Part shown: in pieces, positions 1 through 11,519 of the stretch
Layout of the letters: each line of letters opens with the position of its first letter
Numbering within the stretch: the stretch's first letter is position 1
From: Camellia lanceoleosa
Taxonomy: Eukaryota; Streptophyta; Magnoliopsida; Ericales; Theaceae
Assembly (NCBI GenBank): GCA_025200525.1
Contig: CM045762.1
Span: 192,918,148-192,982,147 of the forward strand
Direction: 5' to 3'
DNA: 64,000 nt
Translations under genes and position numbers: made by a program
Notes under the pieces: generated by a model
Seen by the model: the letters and a program-made list of their open reading frames with translations, nothing else
The model's database searches: none
What the model was told of the DNA's origin: nothing

Positions 1-313
1 AACACGGGAACACTTCAAACAGTTTCTCAATGCCGAGAACCCATGCTTCGGCTTTTAACGGATCTAGTCCCCCATGGAACTGTGGTGGTTTCATTTTCTT
101 GAATTCTTTGGTGAGTGCTATTATCCGATCGTCATTCTGATTATCTGGCACAGGAGGTGCCGGAGGTGGTGGTGAAGGATATGGCTGTTGCCGCTGTTGT
201 TGCCACTCTTGTTGTTGCCTCAATGTTTCTGCCATTTCCTGAATCAATCTTTCCATTCTGTCCATTCTGGCAGTAGAGGACTCCTCTATCTCATCACCTC
301 TTGTTCTCACCAT
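1..313 (-). CDS. gag polyprotein N-terminus, Ty3/gypsy (partial)
   Basis: An open frame starts at ATG 311-313 and stays open to the window edge (104 codons). It begins MVRTRGDEIEESS, continues with an ARMDRMERLIQEM segment, a Gln-rich stretch and a Pro run, and then reaches KKMKPPQFHGGLDPLKAEAW. In this family the last segment opens the retrotransposon gag (capsid) domain, with the conserved P-x-x-F-x-G and the W of the A-x-x-W motif. Gag packages element RNA into virus-like particles in the cytoplasm. The start suits the family, since MVRTRG-type starts are common in plant gypsy gag. No stop or frameshift is seen in this part; the rest lies outside the window, so activity cannot be judged. 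Confidence 0.87.
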   Translation of the reverse strand, partial: MVRTRGDEIEESSTARMDRMERLIQEMAETLRQQQEWQQQRQQPYPSPPPPAPPVPDNQNDDRIIALTKEFKKMKPPQFHGGLDPLKAEAWVLGIEKLFEVFPC

Positions 314-540
314 CTGATTAAACTTACATTATACTTCATACAAGGATACACAAGTACGCATATACTAGAAAGCACACATATTCAAACAAAGCAATTCACA
401 ACTTATAGCACATAATCGTTCATATCAAAACAGTTAGGCATATTCTCGATGTTTCCAAATTCATACTTATCACATGAATGCATCCTAGATCTTTTCTAGA
501 CGCTTATTGCTCTTTTGGACAAGTGTGTGAATTATTAATT

Positions 541-555
541 CGTGCTCTGATACTA
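541..555 (-). other. Primer binding site, initiator-Met tRNA type
   Basis: The minus strand reads TAGTATCAGAGCACG, three bases after the LTR end. The usual plant PBS against tRNA-iMet is TGGTATCAGAGC, so 11 of the first 12 bases fit. It primes minus-strand DNA synthesis in reverse transcription. The G to A change at position two may be drift. Confidence 0.8.
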
Positions 556-1084
556 CTCTGTCATGACCCGAACCTGCCACCGTGGGTTAAGGACATAACC
601 GACTAGTAATCATGAGATTACCTACAGCATCAAACCAAACCAAACATATTTTAACAGAGTTAATGGGGGCCAAACGAAAGCAATTTAAAACTTTGTCCAT
701 AAAGCTGTGCTTACATGGCACATCATAACAAACCATATGGATACATATTAATAACTCACAACAAAATATGTACTACACAAGGTTTTGTACATACAGGATC
801 ATATAAGTCTAAGTCAATCCAAGAAAACTATATATAACATATTCAAAGACTTCGCCCACATGACAAAATATAGCAAAATGACAAAAAGGCGAAGACGGGT
901 CTCGTGCGTGAGACGCAAGGGCTGACTCTTCAAAACCTTTATTGTCCCTCACAGACTTCATTGGGGCTGGGTTTGGACTTCTCTTGGCTCACCTACAAAC
1001 ACATGAATGAGCGTGAGCGAAAGCCCAGTGAATAATATCAAATAAAGGAGTTATGCAAACGATATGTAGAACAACATGCTTCAA

Positions 1085-1385
1085 ACGGCCTTAGGCCCAA
1101 TTCATATTTTCATTTATGTCAAACTGGCCTTTGGCCCGTTCATTTATTCGTATCAAACTGGCCTTTGGCCCATTCATTTATTCATGTCAAAACGGCCTCT
1201 GGCCCATTCATTCATTCGGGTCAAAATGGCCTTTGGCTCATTCATTCATGTCAAAACGACCTCTGGCCCATTTACTCATATCAAAACGGCCTCTGGCCCA
1301 TTCACTCATGTCAAAACAGCCTCTGGCCCACTCTGGCCCATTCATTCATGTCAAAACGGCCTCTGGCCCATTCATTCATTTGGCA
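1085..1385. repeat. 30-bp minisatellite in the LTR
   Basis: About ten head-to-tail copies of a ~30-bp unit built on AACGGCCTCTGGCCCATTC, with ATTCAT tails. Early copies diverge and one copy near 1330 is cut short. Because the unit length is a multiple of three, all forward frames stay open and give repetitive false proteins. Confidence 0.9.
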
Positions 1386-1719
1386 TAGCAACATTGTCCA
1401 CCAATCGAATCAACGAACTTACAAAACTTACGTAGAAGTAAGTAATTTGGACAACAACATATTTCAGATATCTTTGTTAAGATATTACTCACAGTGGTCG
1501 GTTGGTTGGTTTGTCCTAGAGCTCGACCCTACACATTTCATGAACACAAAAGGGTCATAAATAGTTCAATCCGTTCTAAATTCACATTTTCCTCTTTAGG
1601 CTTTATTCTTATTTCTTTAACTCAATTACAATGCTCAATGCATGTCTAAGAGTACTTAGAAGTGAAAGAGGACGGAAAATGAATCATAGAATGCCTTTTC
1701 AAAATTTCAGAAAACAGGG

Positions 1720-1955
1720 TCCCCGCTCGAGCGTGGACTTCCCCGCTCGAGCGGACCCATGAGGTCTGCAAAAGTACTGGTTACATCAAATTTACGCTCG
1801 AGTGTGAAGTTGGGCGCTCGAGCGGAAAGCCTCACTACATGGCTCCCCACTCGAGCGTGAACTTCCCCGCTCGAGCGGACACCATGTTTGCAAAATATAC
1901 TGGGAGCCCGGATTTCACACTCGAGCGGCGGTTTCCCTGCTCGAGCGGGCACCAA
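1720..1955. repeat. Cluster of CGCTCGAGCG-type palindromes
   Basis: At least seven near-copies of the palindrome CGCTCGAGCG lie in 235 bp. Most come in pairs joined by a short spacer such as TGGACTTCCC. The block is GC-rich within an AT-rich LTR. Function is unknown; it could bind a factor or be a short tandem array. Confidence 0.85.
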
Positions 1956-2637
1956 AATTTCTGGGTTTTTTAGCTATGTTCTTGAGCTTCAACTCGACAT
2001 TCCATCCAACATTTCTTCCATGCAATAGCTCAAAGTTCAAATACACTTGTACTAACATGGTATAAACCCCAAATTACAACCCAATGAAGCTCAATTTCAT
2101 GAATCAAACACATGCATGTCCCAAGTTGACTCAAACTCATCACCAATACACTAAATTCAAACATTCAAGGTTCATACTTCCATGATTTGCACTTGCATAT
2201 GGAATATACACAATATCCTCAACTTAATTGGTGATGAGGTGATCAAATATATGGACTTAAACCAAAAATTCAACATGGGTCATACACATTGTGCTCAAAT
2301 ATGGAAATTCATAGTAATTTCCTACATGCATGCATCTATTGACTTTAAATTCAACAAATACAACTCAATTTCTTTATAATCAAACTTATTCATGTTCTTG
2401 ACCATTATTCAAACTTGAATTCACAATTTACAACATTAAACTCATGAATTCACTTACCTAGAGGCTTAATTCTTCCAATCTATGGTCAAATCTAGAGTTG
2501 GCCTTCAAATATTCAAGCTTCAAGACCAAACTTGAATTATCTCCCCTCTCTCCCTCTAATTTTGGGTCTCTCTCTCTAGGGAGTTGATTTCAGCCAAAGA
2601 TGAAATAAAAAAGGGAATTGAGCATATAATGGTCCCT

Positions 2638-2644
2638 TATATAA
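2638..2644 (-). promoter_or_regulatory. Likely TATA box of the gypsy LTR
   Basis: The minus strand reads TATATAAGGGACC inside the LTR, about 340 bp from its 5' border. This is the expected core promoter form for Pol II transcription of the element. No start site can be seen directly. Confidence 0.5.
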
Positions 2645-2980
2645 CCCCACTCAAGCACCTTAATTTAATATCAGCTAATTGAGCACTTAATTGATTAATT
2701 AAATCAATTTAATCTGATCCGAATCAACTTCCAATTCAATTTTACCGTAGGCTCTAAAAATTATGCCAATCACAATGGCGTAATCAATTTCAGGTTCTGT
2801 GGCCGATAAGGCCTTCAATTTAATTTCCAAAGCAGACGATTCACACAGATATTCCTACGGTGAACAGATAGAAATTCAAAACTACATATATTCACATAAT
2901 TGGCACACAAAATCATACTAAACACATAATCACATTCATGTTAAAGACCAATTAGCATATTACGGAATAGGGATATCACA

Positions 2981-3454
2981 ATTACACTGGCTAGAAGTGA
3001 CCCTTGAATCTCAGACTTAAATTGGCATGGGATGTTGTAATAAGAAAATAGCTGGGTATATAGCCATTGATATAGTAGAATGACAAAAAATGATTCATAC
3101 AGCCAACTCCAATTGAAAAAGATGCAAGGTTTGGTTTGGTAAAGATCATTATTCTGAGAGGATCCTAATAAACAAGGTAATGATGATGGGTTTATAAGCC
3201 ATATATGGAGTTAGGATCCAAATAAGTGCATCTTTTCCCTGTCATTTTAGGTCATCTTTATCTCGTAGCTAATAATGTTGGGTATGGCCATAGAGATAGT
3301 GGAATTGTGGTAAAGAATAACATCTCAAACTGAGATAATGTTTTCTTAGTTGAGTCAGGTTTAATGAATTGATGCATAATTTTAAACGTGTGCTCCATAA
3401 AATTAATGTTTTACACTTCATTATATTTACCAATTGATTCTCTTCTCTGTTCAG
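2981..3454. other. No gene seen; presumed SCC2 intron remnant
   Basis: AT-rich sequence between the gypsy border and the first SCC2 exon. No coding match or repeat structure was recognised. It ends in a pyrimidine tract and TTCAG, which serve as the acceptor for the SCC2 exon. Confidence 0.5.
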
Positions 3455-6400
3455 GTGCTTGTGCTCTGTGAGTAAAGTGGCAGGGAAAGGTTCAGCTGTA
3501 GTTGAGTATCTTGTTCAGGTGTTTTTCAAGCCTTTGGATGCCTTAGGATTTGATAACAAGCAGGTTTTTGGATATTTTGAAATAACTACATCTTTTGTAT
3601 TTTTTTTTTTCCCAGCAAAAAATCCATTTGCCCTCCTGTGGTTTTCCTTTTCCCCAAAAAGGAAGAAAGATATAAGCCATCCATGAAACCATAGAGTGGT
3701 TGGAATCATCGACGATTCTCTCTTCACAAAGAATGATGAAGAGTTCAGAAGGGTTTAACAACTAAAACAACTTCCTCTTTAGAACACAAAAATATTTGTT
3801 GAAAAATCACTGCAATAATTGTAACAACTTATTATCAGCTTTTTGTAGGGAAAGAGATCTTTGTAAATTGTTTCTTACAAAAGTTGAAAATTATGTTTTC
3901 TACAAAGTTTTAAAAGACTTTACTGAGGCTAAGGCAAAATGCCTCAAGACTTTGATTTTTAGGCTTTACTCCCCAAAGGCTTGCGCACACAGTCTTGAGA
4001 CATGTGCCTTAGGTGAGTCTTGTACGCCTTTTATGCATAAGCATGTGAGGAGTACACATATGAAAAGTTTAGCTTAAGCTCTTGTTAAACTTAGTCTAGT
4101 AGATGGTTTAAACGTAAAAAAGTAAAAAATAAAAAAATAACTCATTTTGCAACTATATTTTATAGGAAAAATTAAGTAAATGACCAATCAAAAAAAAAAA
4201 CACAAAGTTGATGCTCAATTAGAAACTCAATCACTAAAACTAAAAATATCAATTTCACTTTCAATAACACAAAGCTTCCTTCTGAAGAAAAGTATTTACA
4301 CCTTTATATTTAATTTTGATATATTTATTTATTGTTTTAAAATATTTAAATTATTTACTAAATATAAAATTTTGAAATTTGAAATGCTTATGCCTCAACA
4401 CCTTAAGGCTTACACCTTTCCTCATGAGGGGTAAAATGTCTTACATTACACATTCGCCTTTAAAAACTTTGGTTTTCTGCATTGTTTTGAATTTACATGC
4501 TTTTTTTGTTAGAATTGTTCTATATATATCACAATGTTTGCTTCATGCTCCCAAGCACTGAATCTTCTAGGGACAATTGCTCCCACCCTCCCCTAAGAGA
4601 TCTCTTTGAAATGTGTATACTCGTGATGGGGTCTGACCTTGTCACTCAATAGGTTGTAGATCATAGAGGTAGTTGAACATTATTAGTTTTGGTTGTCCTT
4701 ATCTTCTATATTTTCCCGTTATAGTACCTATGCTTGTTATCCTAGTTTTTTCGCTTTGGAAAGCCATCTGTTTTCCAATTTAAGATACTGTTGTAACTAT
4801 TGAAAACTTTAACTTGTCAATTATTCTCATATGAGAAGGATCTCGTAACCCATTGGACCACCCTTCTCTGTTTTGTTGACATTCACAATTGAGTTGGACA
4901 TACTTGCTAGACAATTTGATTATTATATAATTTATTGGAAAATGGACCATAGCTTTTTATAGCTTTATTTTTCAGAATCATTCTGCATCATGGCTGATGG
5001 TCTGCTTTGGACTACCCCTTTGATATACCATTTCCTATGCAGAGAAAATTGCGTATGCAGTTTAAAATCATACCTTTGGGTTTTTTTTTTTTTTTTGCTG
5101 ATAAATTATTCCTTTGGTTGATTTAATTTTTAATGCTTTTTGTGATGCTTATCTAAGAAATTATTTATTTACTTGACAAACTTAGAAATTGTTGAATTTC
5201 TGTAAATTCCAGTTAGTTGGGCGATCTCTTTTCTGCCTTGGGTTGCTTATTCGTTATGGAAACTCTTTGCTAAGTACATCCTGCTCCAGTAACAAAAATA
5301 TAGATGTCAAGAACAGCCTCAACTTGTTTAAAAAGTATCTTCATGCAGAGGATTTTGTTCTAAAGGTCAGATCGTTACTGGTATGCCCCTTCAGCATTTG
5401 CCCATAAATGTGCGTGTGCACCCCCACCACGGAAGAGGGAGGGAGAGATTTTAGCTCGTCTTATTTAACTTGTAAGTTTTGAATTTCTCTAGGCATTAGG
5501 TTATGTTTTGATTGCTAGGCCTGAATATGTGTTGGAAAAGGATGTTGGGAAAATTTTGGAGGCAACACTCTCTTCTAGTACTGACATGCGACTTAAGGTA
5601 ATAATTTCTCTTTCTGTTTTCTTTCTTGCCTTCCTGTCCATATACTAAATTGATTTGTTGTACAGATGCAAGCGTTGCAAAAAATCTACGAGTATCTTCT
5701 TGATGCAGAAAGTCAAATGGCAACTGATAATACCAGTAATAATACGGTTAATTATTCCGTAGATGGTGGCCATAGTGTTCCTGTTGCTGCAGGTGCCGGT
5801 TATACTAATATCTGTCGGGGAATAGTTCAATTCTATTGGGATAACATCTTAGGAAGATTTTTAGATGTGAATGAACAAGTTCGCCAATCTGCTGTGAAGG
5901 TAAAATCTTGTTCGTGTTCTTATCCTTGGTTGTTTGTCTAAATTTTTTGGATTCAAATGAGTGAACTGGTCTGCCCAAACAAGCCAATCAGTATACAGAA
6001 ATATTAATTATTTACTGAAACATGAGAAGGAAGTCTCAGACTAATATTTTTTTTTTTTTTTTTGTGGATTTATTGGTCATTTGGTTATTTTTTATTGTGG
6101 ATTTATTGGTCATTTGGTCATTCTGGCCTGGAATTCATAAATGGAGTTTCTTATGTGAAATTCATGATCTTACCGTTATCAGTATCCACTGTAACCTTTA
6201 CATTTTTTTTTATTTTTTATTTTTATAAATGTTAATCAATGCAGATTGTGGAAATTGTGCTACGTCAAGGCCTAGTTTATCCTATTACTTGTGTCCCGTA
6301 CCTTATTGCCCTTAAAACAGGTCCTGAGGAGGCAAACTCAATGCTGGCTCATCATCTTCTGATGAATATGAATGAAAAGTATTTCCCTCTATATGCTTCC

Positions 6401-8426
6401 AAATTTTGGGTATCTTGTTAATCTGATTATTCTAACTATTGAAAGCATCCTTCCAGATATCCAGCATTTTTTGAAAGCCGTTTGGGAGATGGCCTTCAAA
6501 TGTCCTTTATTTTCATTAGGTCCATGTCCAACTCAAGGTACCTGATAGTATGAAAGGGAAATTCGATAATGGCTCTTTCAACTATGCAAGGCTTGGTGTT
6601 TCTCGAATCTACAAGCTGATCCGTGGGAATCGTGTTTCAAGGAACAAATTTATGTCGTCGGTAGTGCGCAAATTCGATACTCCAAGCTGGAATCCTTCAG
6701 TCATCCCTTTTCTGATGTGAGTTATTTCTTTGGTGCCCATCCTAGAGTTGTGTGGTTCTACTACATATATTGACTTCAATTTGCTTTTCCCAGGTACTGT
6801 ACTGAAATCCTTGCTTTACTCCCTTTCACATTGCCTGATGAGCTGCTTTACTTGATTTATGCCATAAATTGAGTTATACAAGTTAGAGCCGGTACACGTG
6901 AAGCAAATATGAAAGCCTTTCTGCATTCGTTACAAGAAGATGCAAAGATAGTGCATGGTAATGGGATAACTCTGCAGTGGCCATCTTCTCAACCTGTTTC
7001 CAGTCATACTATATCAATGGATCTTAATGGGACATTTAAGGAAGAGCCAGCTGATGAGCCTGTTTCTAATCATTCAGTGTCTGTGGATTCAAATTTGCAT
7101 TCTAGGAGTCCATGCAATTCATGTGGCATATCTGAAGATGATTTGCAGAAAATACAGGTAATCTTAAAGGTCCTGCTTTTTATGTCTTCTAAGGATTCAA
7201 ATTTGCGTTCTCGGACTTAATGCAATTCACTTGGCATTCAAATTTATGGTGTTTATACAGGCTGACTGTCTCTCGGCTATTGCGCTACAGCTACTTCTGA
7301 AACTAAAGAGGCATCTAAAAATTGTGTATGTTCTAAATGATACACAATGTCAGGTAAATCTTCTTTGGAGTGGTTTCTGTTGTCTTGTATCTTAGATTTG
7401 TTGCTTTACAGTGGCATATATGATCCTAATTTTTGTGCAATATCTTACTGTCTTTAACCAGGAATTCTCTCCAAATGAACCCCTAAAACTGGGGGAGGCT
7501 CTCTCAAAGCAGAACATTCCCTTCAACACCAATGAAACACGCATTGATCTGCCTATCAATCATCAAGAAGTGTTGCAAAGATATCAGATAGTGTGTGAGC
7601 ACTGACATTTTGAGTCACTGCAAAGTTTTCATGCATAATGAAGAACATCTACCTTTTTACTTATCTAGTTCTCTTTGTGCGTCTTTGTTAGAAAGTATAA
7701 TCAGTGTCTTTCCATGTGCTTGGTTACAAATCCTTTTTTTTTTTTTTGTTCCTTCTCTTAATAGCATAGATATAAACTGTTATGAACATGCATTGTAGCT
7801 TTATTGCATTTATAGATTTTCTACTTGTCTGTTGCTCAAGTGGTTGAATAGTATACAGCGACAAGCATCATTGTACTTCACTTGATTGACATTTGACATA
7901 CTTGGTTTGAAGCTAGCAGTGACCCTATTAGAAATTGCTAGGATTCCTTCTAATGACTCAGCAAGTTTTATCTTTTCTTTTAATGGAGGAATTTTGATAG
8001 ATACGCCTCGATAAAAAACCCAAAATTATAATATTTAAAAAAAAAAAAAAAAAAAAAAAGGCATTGTGTAAGAATCGATTGGCCTGTTTTGAGGTGAAAC
8101 TCTTGTTCTGTCTTTACAATTTTTTTTTTTTTACTGTGCAGGAATTCAAGACTGCTTTGAAGGAAGACACTGTTGACTATTCAACATACACAGGGAACAT
8201 CAAGAAGAGACGGGGGAGGTCTGGGCGTGGTGCAGGCAGGGATGATGAAGATTATGATGACGATGAAGATTGGGGAGGAAGTGGAAGTGGGGGCCGGAGG
8301 CTAAATAACTGTGGGAGGAAAAGCAACAGTAGTAGAGGTATCATGTATATATTATCTAGGAAGGGGGGGAAGAAAATAAAAAAAAGGAGGTTAGAATTGA
8401 GAACAGAAAAAATAATAGAATATTGA
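3455..8426 (+). pseudogene. SCC2: SCC2 / NIPBL-type cohesin loader, 3' half, broken
   Basis: The functional protein loads cohesin onto chromosomes in the nucleus and is a HEAT-repeat protein. Exons seen: 3455-3563 ([10 protein letters not shown]), 5213-5380 ([18 protein letters not shown]), 5493-5597, 5666-5899, 6245-6378, 6457-6716, 6794-7157, 7261-7353, 7462 to about 7590, and 8142 onward. The order and sequence follow the plant SCC2 C-terminal half, ending in an acidic/basic tail (DDEDYDDDEDW). Lesions: a frameshift near 6536, where [11 protein letters not shown] and MKGKFDNGS lie in different frames and a short stretch is missing; a TGA at 6870-6872 where the family has Arg (YAIN-R-V); a likely lost donor after QRYQ near 7590 (CAG|AT for CAG|GT); and loss of the normal C-terminal stop, so the last frame runs on to 8426. 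The 5' half is not in the window. Confidence 0.87.
3903..4471. mobile_element. hAT-like non-autonomous element in an SCC2 intron
   Basis: The ends are inverted: CAAAGTTTTAAAAG on the left, and the right end reads CAAAGTTTTTAAAG on the other strand. Flanks GTTTTCTA (3895-3902) and GTTTTCTG (4472-4479) form an 8-bp target duplication with one mismatch, the size typical of hAT elements. It has no coding content. Confidence 0.68.
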
Positions 8427-11400
8427 TGCAAAACCAGTACTGCCATATATTTCACAAGGTTATGTGGCAGAGAAGCGGTTTTTGTAATTGATTCCCTCAT
8501 GTAAATTTTTTTTTTTTCTTTTTTTTTCTGGAAATCATGTAAGTTGGTTGGGTCAATGGTATTGATTATCCCATTTTTTTGTCCATTGTTTAATGTGTAT
8601 GTGCCATGTTGAGACAGAACTCATTGGTTCGTCATTATTGTTGCAACTCTTTGTGTGGTTAGACATCTTAAATGTGATTAGCATATGAGAGAATATGCAT
8701 ATAATTTGATAGACCAGCATGTTATACAGGTAAGATGTGCAGATATGGATGGAGCCAAAATGTGGGCTTCCTAACGTTCTTTGCAAATGTGACATTACTT
8801 ACTTTCATGCAATGATAATTCTTTGGTGAGTTCTAATATGGTTCATATGGTAGACTTTGAAATTCTCGTCATATGATTAGGAGACTTGTGTATCTTTTTA
8901 TAATGACCCTGGTGAGTATAGAGAGTGAGGGATTTTACCATCACTCAACTCTCTCTGGCAAATTTAATAGAAATTGCTAAATGTAATCCACAACCATTAT
9001 GACTGTAACTGCATTTTCTCTCAAATCAACTTGTATGAAAGGAGAGTAGATACAATTTAGAAGGCTATAGAGCAACATTGGTGCAGATATAATAATTATT
9101 TTTTTATATAGAATTTCCAATAGAATTTATATATCTAGCCTACTATTAAGGGTGTGGCCAAGGAGAATTGCTGAGCTACAATTGCAATGAGTGACAAGTT
9201 GTACAGATAAGCTATAGAAGCAGTGCCGGAGAGAGTTATACACCCAACCTCTCATATGTGAGGCCCGCCACTGGCTAGAAGCCCATTGGCGGTGTAGAGA
9301 TTAAGAGTGGTGGTGAGATGAAAAGCTTCATAGTCATGAACTAGTACCAATCAACACAAAACTCAAAACTCAATTTCATGGCACCCAGAGTTATTAATAG
9401 GGACGTGAGCACACAAAAAGTTGAATGGGCTTGTATCATCACATATCAGTCACCCATATGACAATTGTAAGTAATAATACAATCAAGGCTTTAATGCCAT
9501 GAAAAAAATTGAACATTTAAAAGTCTGACTGGCTACATTGATCTTTGTCTCATACATCACTGAAAACAGCTTAATTATTTTTTACTAATAGAGCAATGTT
9601 ACAGAGAAAAAATCTGGGAACAAAAATTAAATAAAGGGGCCACCCTCCAAGGGACTCACCGAGGAATTTGGTTTGCATTATGAAACAGCAAAATGTTTTG
9701 GAGACCACATGAAACAGGTAATAAGGTGAGGAGTAATAATGAAGAAAACTAAATGTGAAAGAACCTAGTAACGGAGCCAGTAGGTCCTACGCCTGAACCA
9801 GTTGTAATTAGGTAAACCTTGGATGGGTCCCATGGCAACATCCTGCAAAAAGGCCAAACATGACTTAGAACAAATATTGAATGTACGGAGGAAAACAATA
9901 ATTTTTTAACATTCTTCCCTCATAGCAGGTAAATTTGCAATTAGCAATGGGGATGCATTAATCCTTACCTGATCAAATATAAAACGGTTTGTCACACGTT
10001 TGACAGTGCTAGAATCTACAGCATCAATTCTGGCAAACAATTCAACGAATGGGATTCTTCTCCCGTACGTAAGTAGCTGCAAGAACAGAATGGATTACGC
10101 CAAACAATCTGGGTCTTTACAGGGAAGGAAAATTTTTAAAAACAAAAGCTTGTGTCTTCTGACCACATTTCATGAGAGTGATTATCATTTGATAAAAAGA
10201 GTCCATGTTTTAGAAACTAAACTAAATCGTCTTCATCCAACACTACTCACTTAGTAGGCTCTTAAGTAGACAATCCAAGAGATTCAAAAGTAATACAAGG
10301 GAATCCTTTTATTTTCTGCAAGTAATATATGAGGCATTCTTTCCTTTTATTTTATCCACCCTATTTTTACCATACCCAAATGAAAATGTATCAAGTACTT
10401 TACCTGGCACCCAATATCTTCAGCAACAGTACTAGTTCCATCTATGTGAAGCAGCAAAGAAGATTTCAACTGCAGTGCAATAGAACTGTAAGTGAATGCC
10501 AATATACTGAACACCACAAGATAAAAAATAAGTGGCCCAGCTAAAATCGATTTCCCTTTCATAAAACTAAGCATGTTGCATGGATACAAGTTAATCTACC
10601 ACACCTCCTTTGTCCATATTTTAGTTTTAATGTGTGTAATAAAAATGTGGATAACACATTTTATTCAACAAATGATGTAGCTCTGACTCACTTTGGCACA
10701 ACAAATACTCATCTAAGATAAGTTAGAACTACAGGCAAAATATGGGATGCTTGGCAAAGGGTTATTTGCTTGGTGGACCAAAAACAGTTTTAAACATCCC
10801 CAACTTTATAAATACTTCTTAGTTATTAATAGAAGTATATTGAAAGTTCAATCCATAACTTATGGCTTTCATTATCTCCAGAACTCAACTATAAAGAAAT
10901 AAAGACTTAAGACCTGAGCATATATGGAAAGGCATATTGATCCACAAATTAGGGTGGTAGCCATATATGTCGTATTGTTTTTGAATTACAAAACAATATA
11001 TATATATGCAATATAGTTTTACTAAAAGCACTTAAAACCTGAGGACAAGCAAGCAGATAATATCAAGGTTCAGTACAAGAACTGGTAACTACCTGGTTAC
11101 AAGCACGAGTAACATCAGCTTCAGAAACTCGATAACATAACTTGCTCATCTCATACATAATTGCATAAGCCAGATCATCCAAGCAATCCGGCTAAAAACA
11201 AAATGTTAAAATGAAAATGAATAACTAGAATTATTGAGGCATAACATACAACATCAATTGTGAATTAAAATCAATCAAACTAAAGCTCCTCATGACAGAT
11301 GTGGAAACTGATGGGCAACACAGATAGCTGTTTTATCATGTTTGTGATGCTATAAAATTATGATTAATGAGCATCTCAGTCTGAGCAAAATCCTGATACT

Positions 11401-11519
11401 TAATTTTTTTGCTACAGATTACCATGATCACGAGTTCTAAGATATTGGCTATTAAGCCATAACAGTTTGATCCCAAGACATTAGTGGAAAGGAAATCATT
11501 CTAAAAGTTAACTTGGTAT
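8142..11519. repeat. Segmental duplication, copy 1 (SCC2 last exon to MPP-beta)
   Basis: This block is nearly colinear with 60534-64000: SCC2 last exon, about 1.3 kb of intergenic DNA, then four MPP-beta exons with their introns. Identity is high by eye, with scattered substitutions and small indels. The right limit is set only by the window edge in copy 2. Confidence 0.93.
8427..9774. other. Intergenic DNA between convergent SCC2 and MPP-beta relics
   Basis: No gene seen. It contains poly-T runs and a short palindrome (CCTCTCATATGTGAGG) near 9249. The same stretch recurs in copy 2 at 60765-62237, so it belongs to the duplicated block. Confidence 0.6.

Larger units (their letters stand above)
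1..2980 (-). mobile_element. Ty3/gypsy LTR retrotransposon, 5' part (runs off left edge)
   Basis: Read on the minus strand the order is LTR, primer binding site, gag start, which is the 5' end of a gypsy-type element whose pol region lies left of the window. The right border is at 2980, where the element begins TGTGATATCC. The inner LTR border is at 559 (plus strand TGTCATGACC). The far LTR and the target duplication are not in view. The border lies 475 bp from the first SCC2 exon seen here, so this insertion may have cut off the SCC2 5' half; that is inference, as the left side is missing. Confidence 0.88.
559..2980 (-). repeat. 5' LTR of the gypsy element (2422 bp)
   Basis: The region runs from the plus-strand TGTCATGACC at 559 to GATATCACA at 2980, so on the minus strand it starts TG and ends CA. 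It carries a 30-bp minisatellite, a palindrome cluster and a TATA box. At 2.4 kb it is long for an LTR. Only one LTR is visible, so the borders rest on the TG/CA ends, the adjacent PBS and the start of SCC2 intron sequence. Confidence 0.75.

Noticed and set aside
1076..1560. Three overlapping 90-131-codon frames
   Set aside because: They read the 30-bp minisatellite in different frames; repeat length divisible by three keeps them all open.
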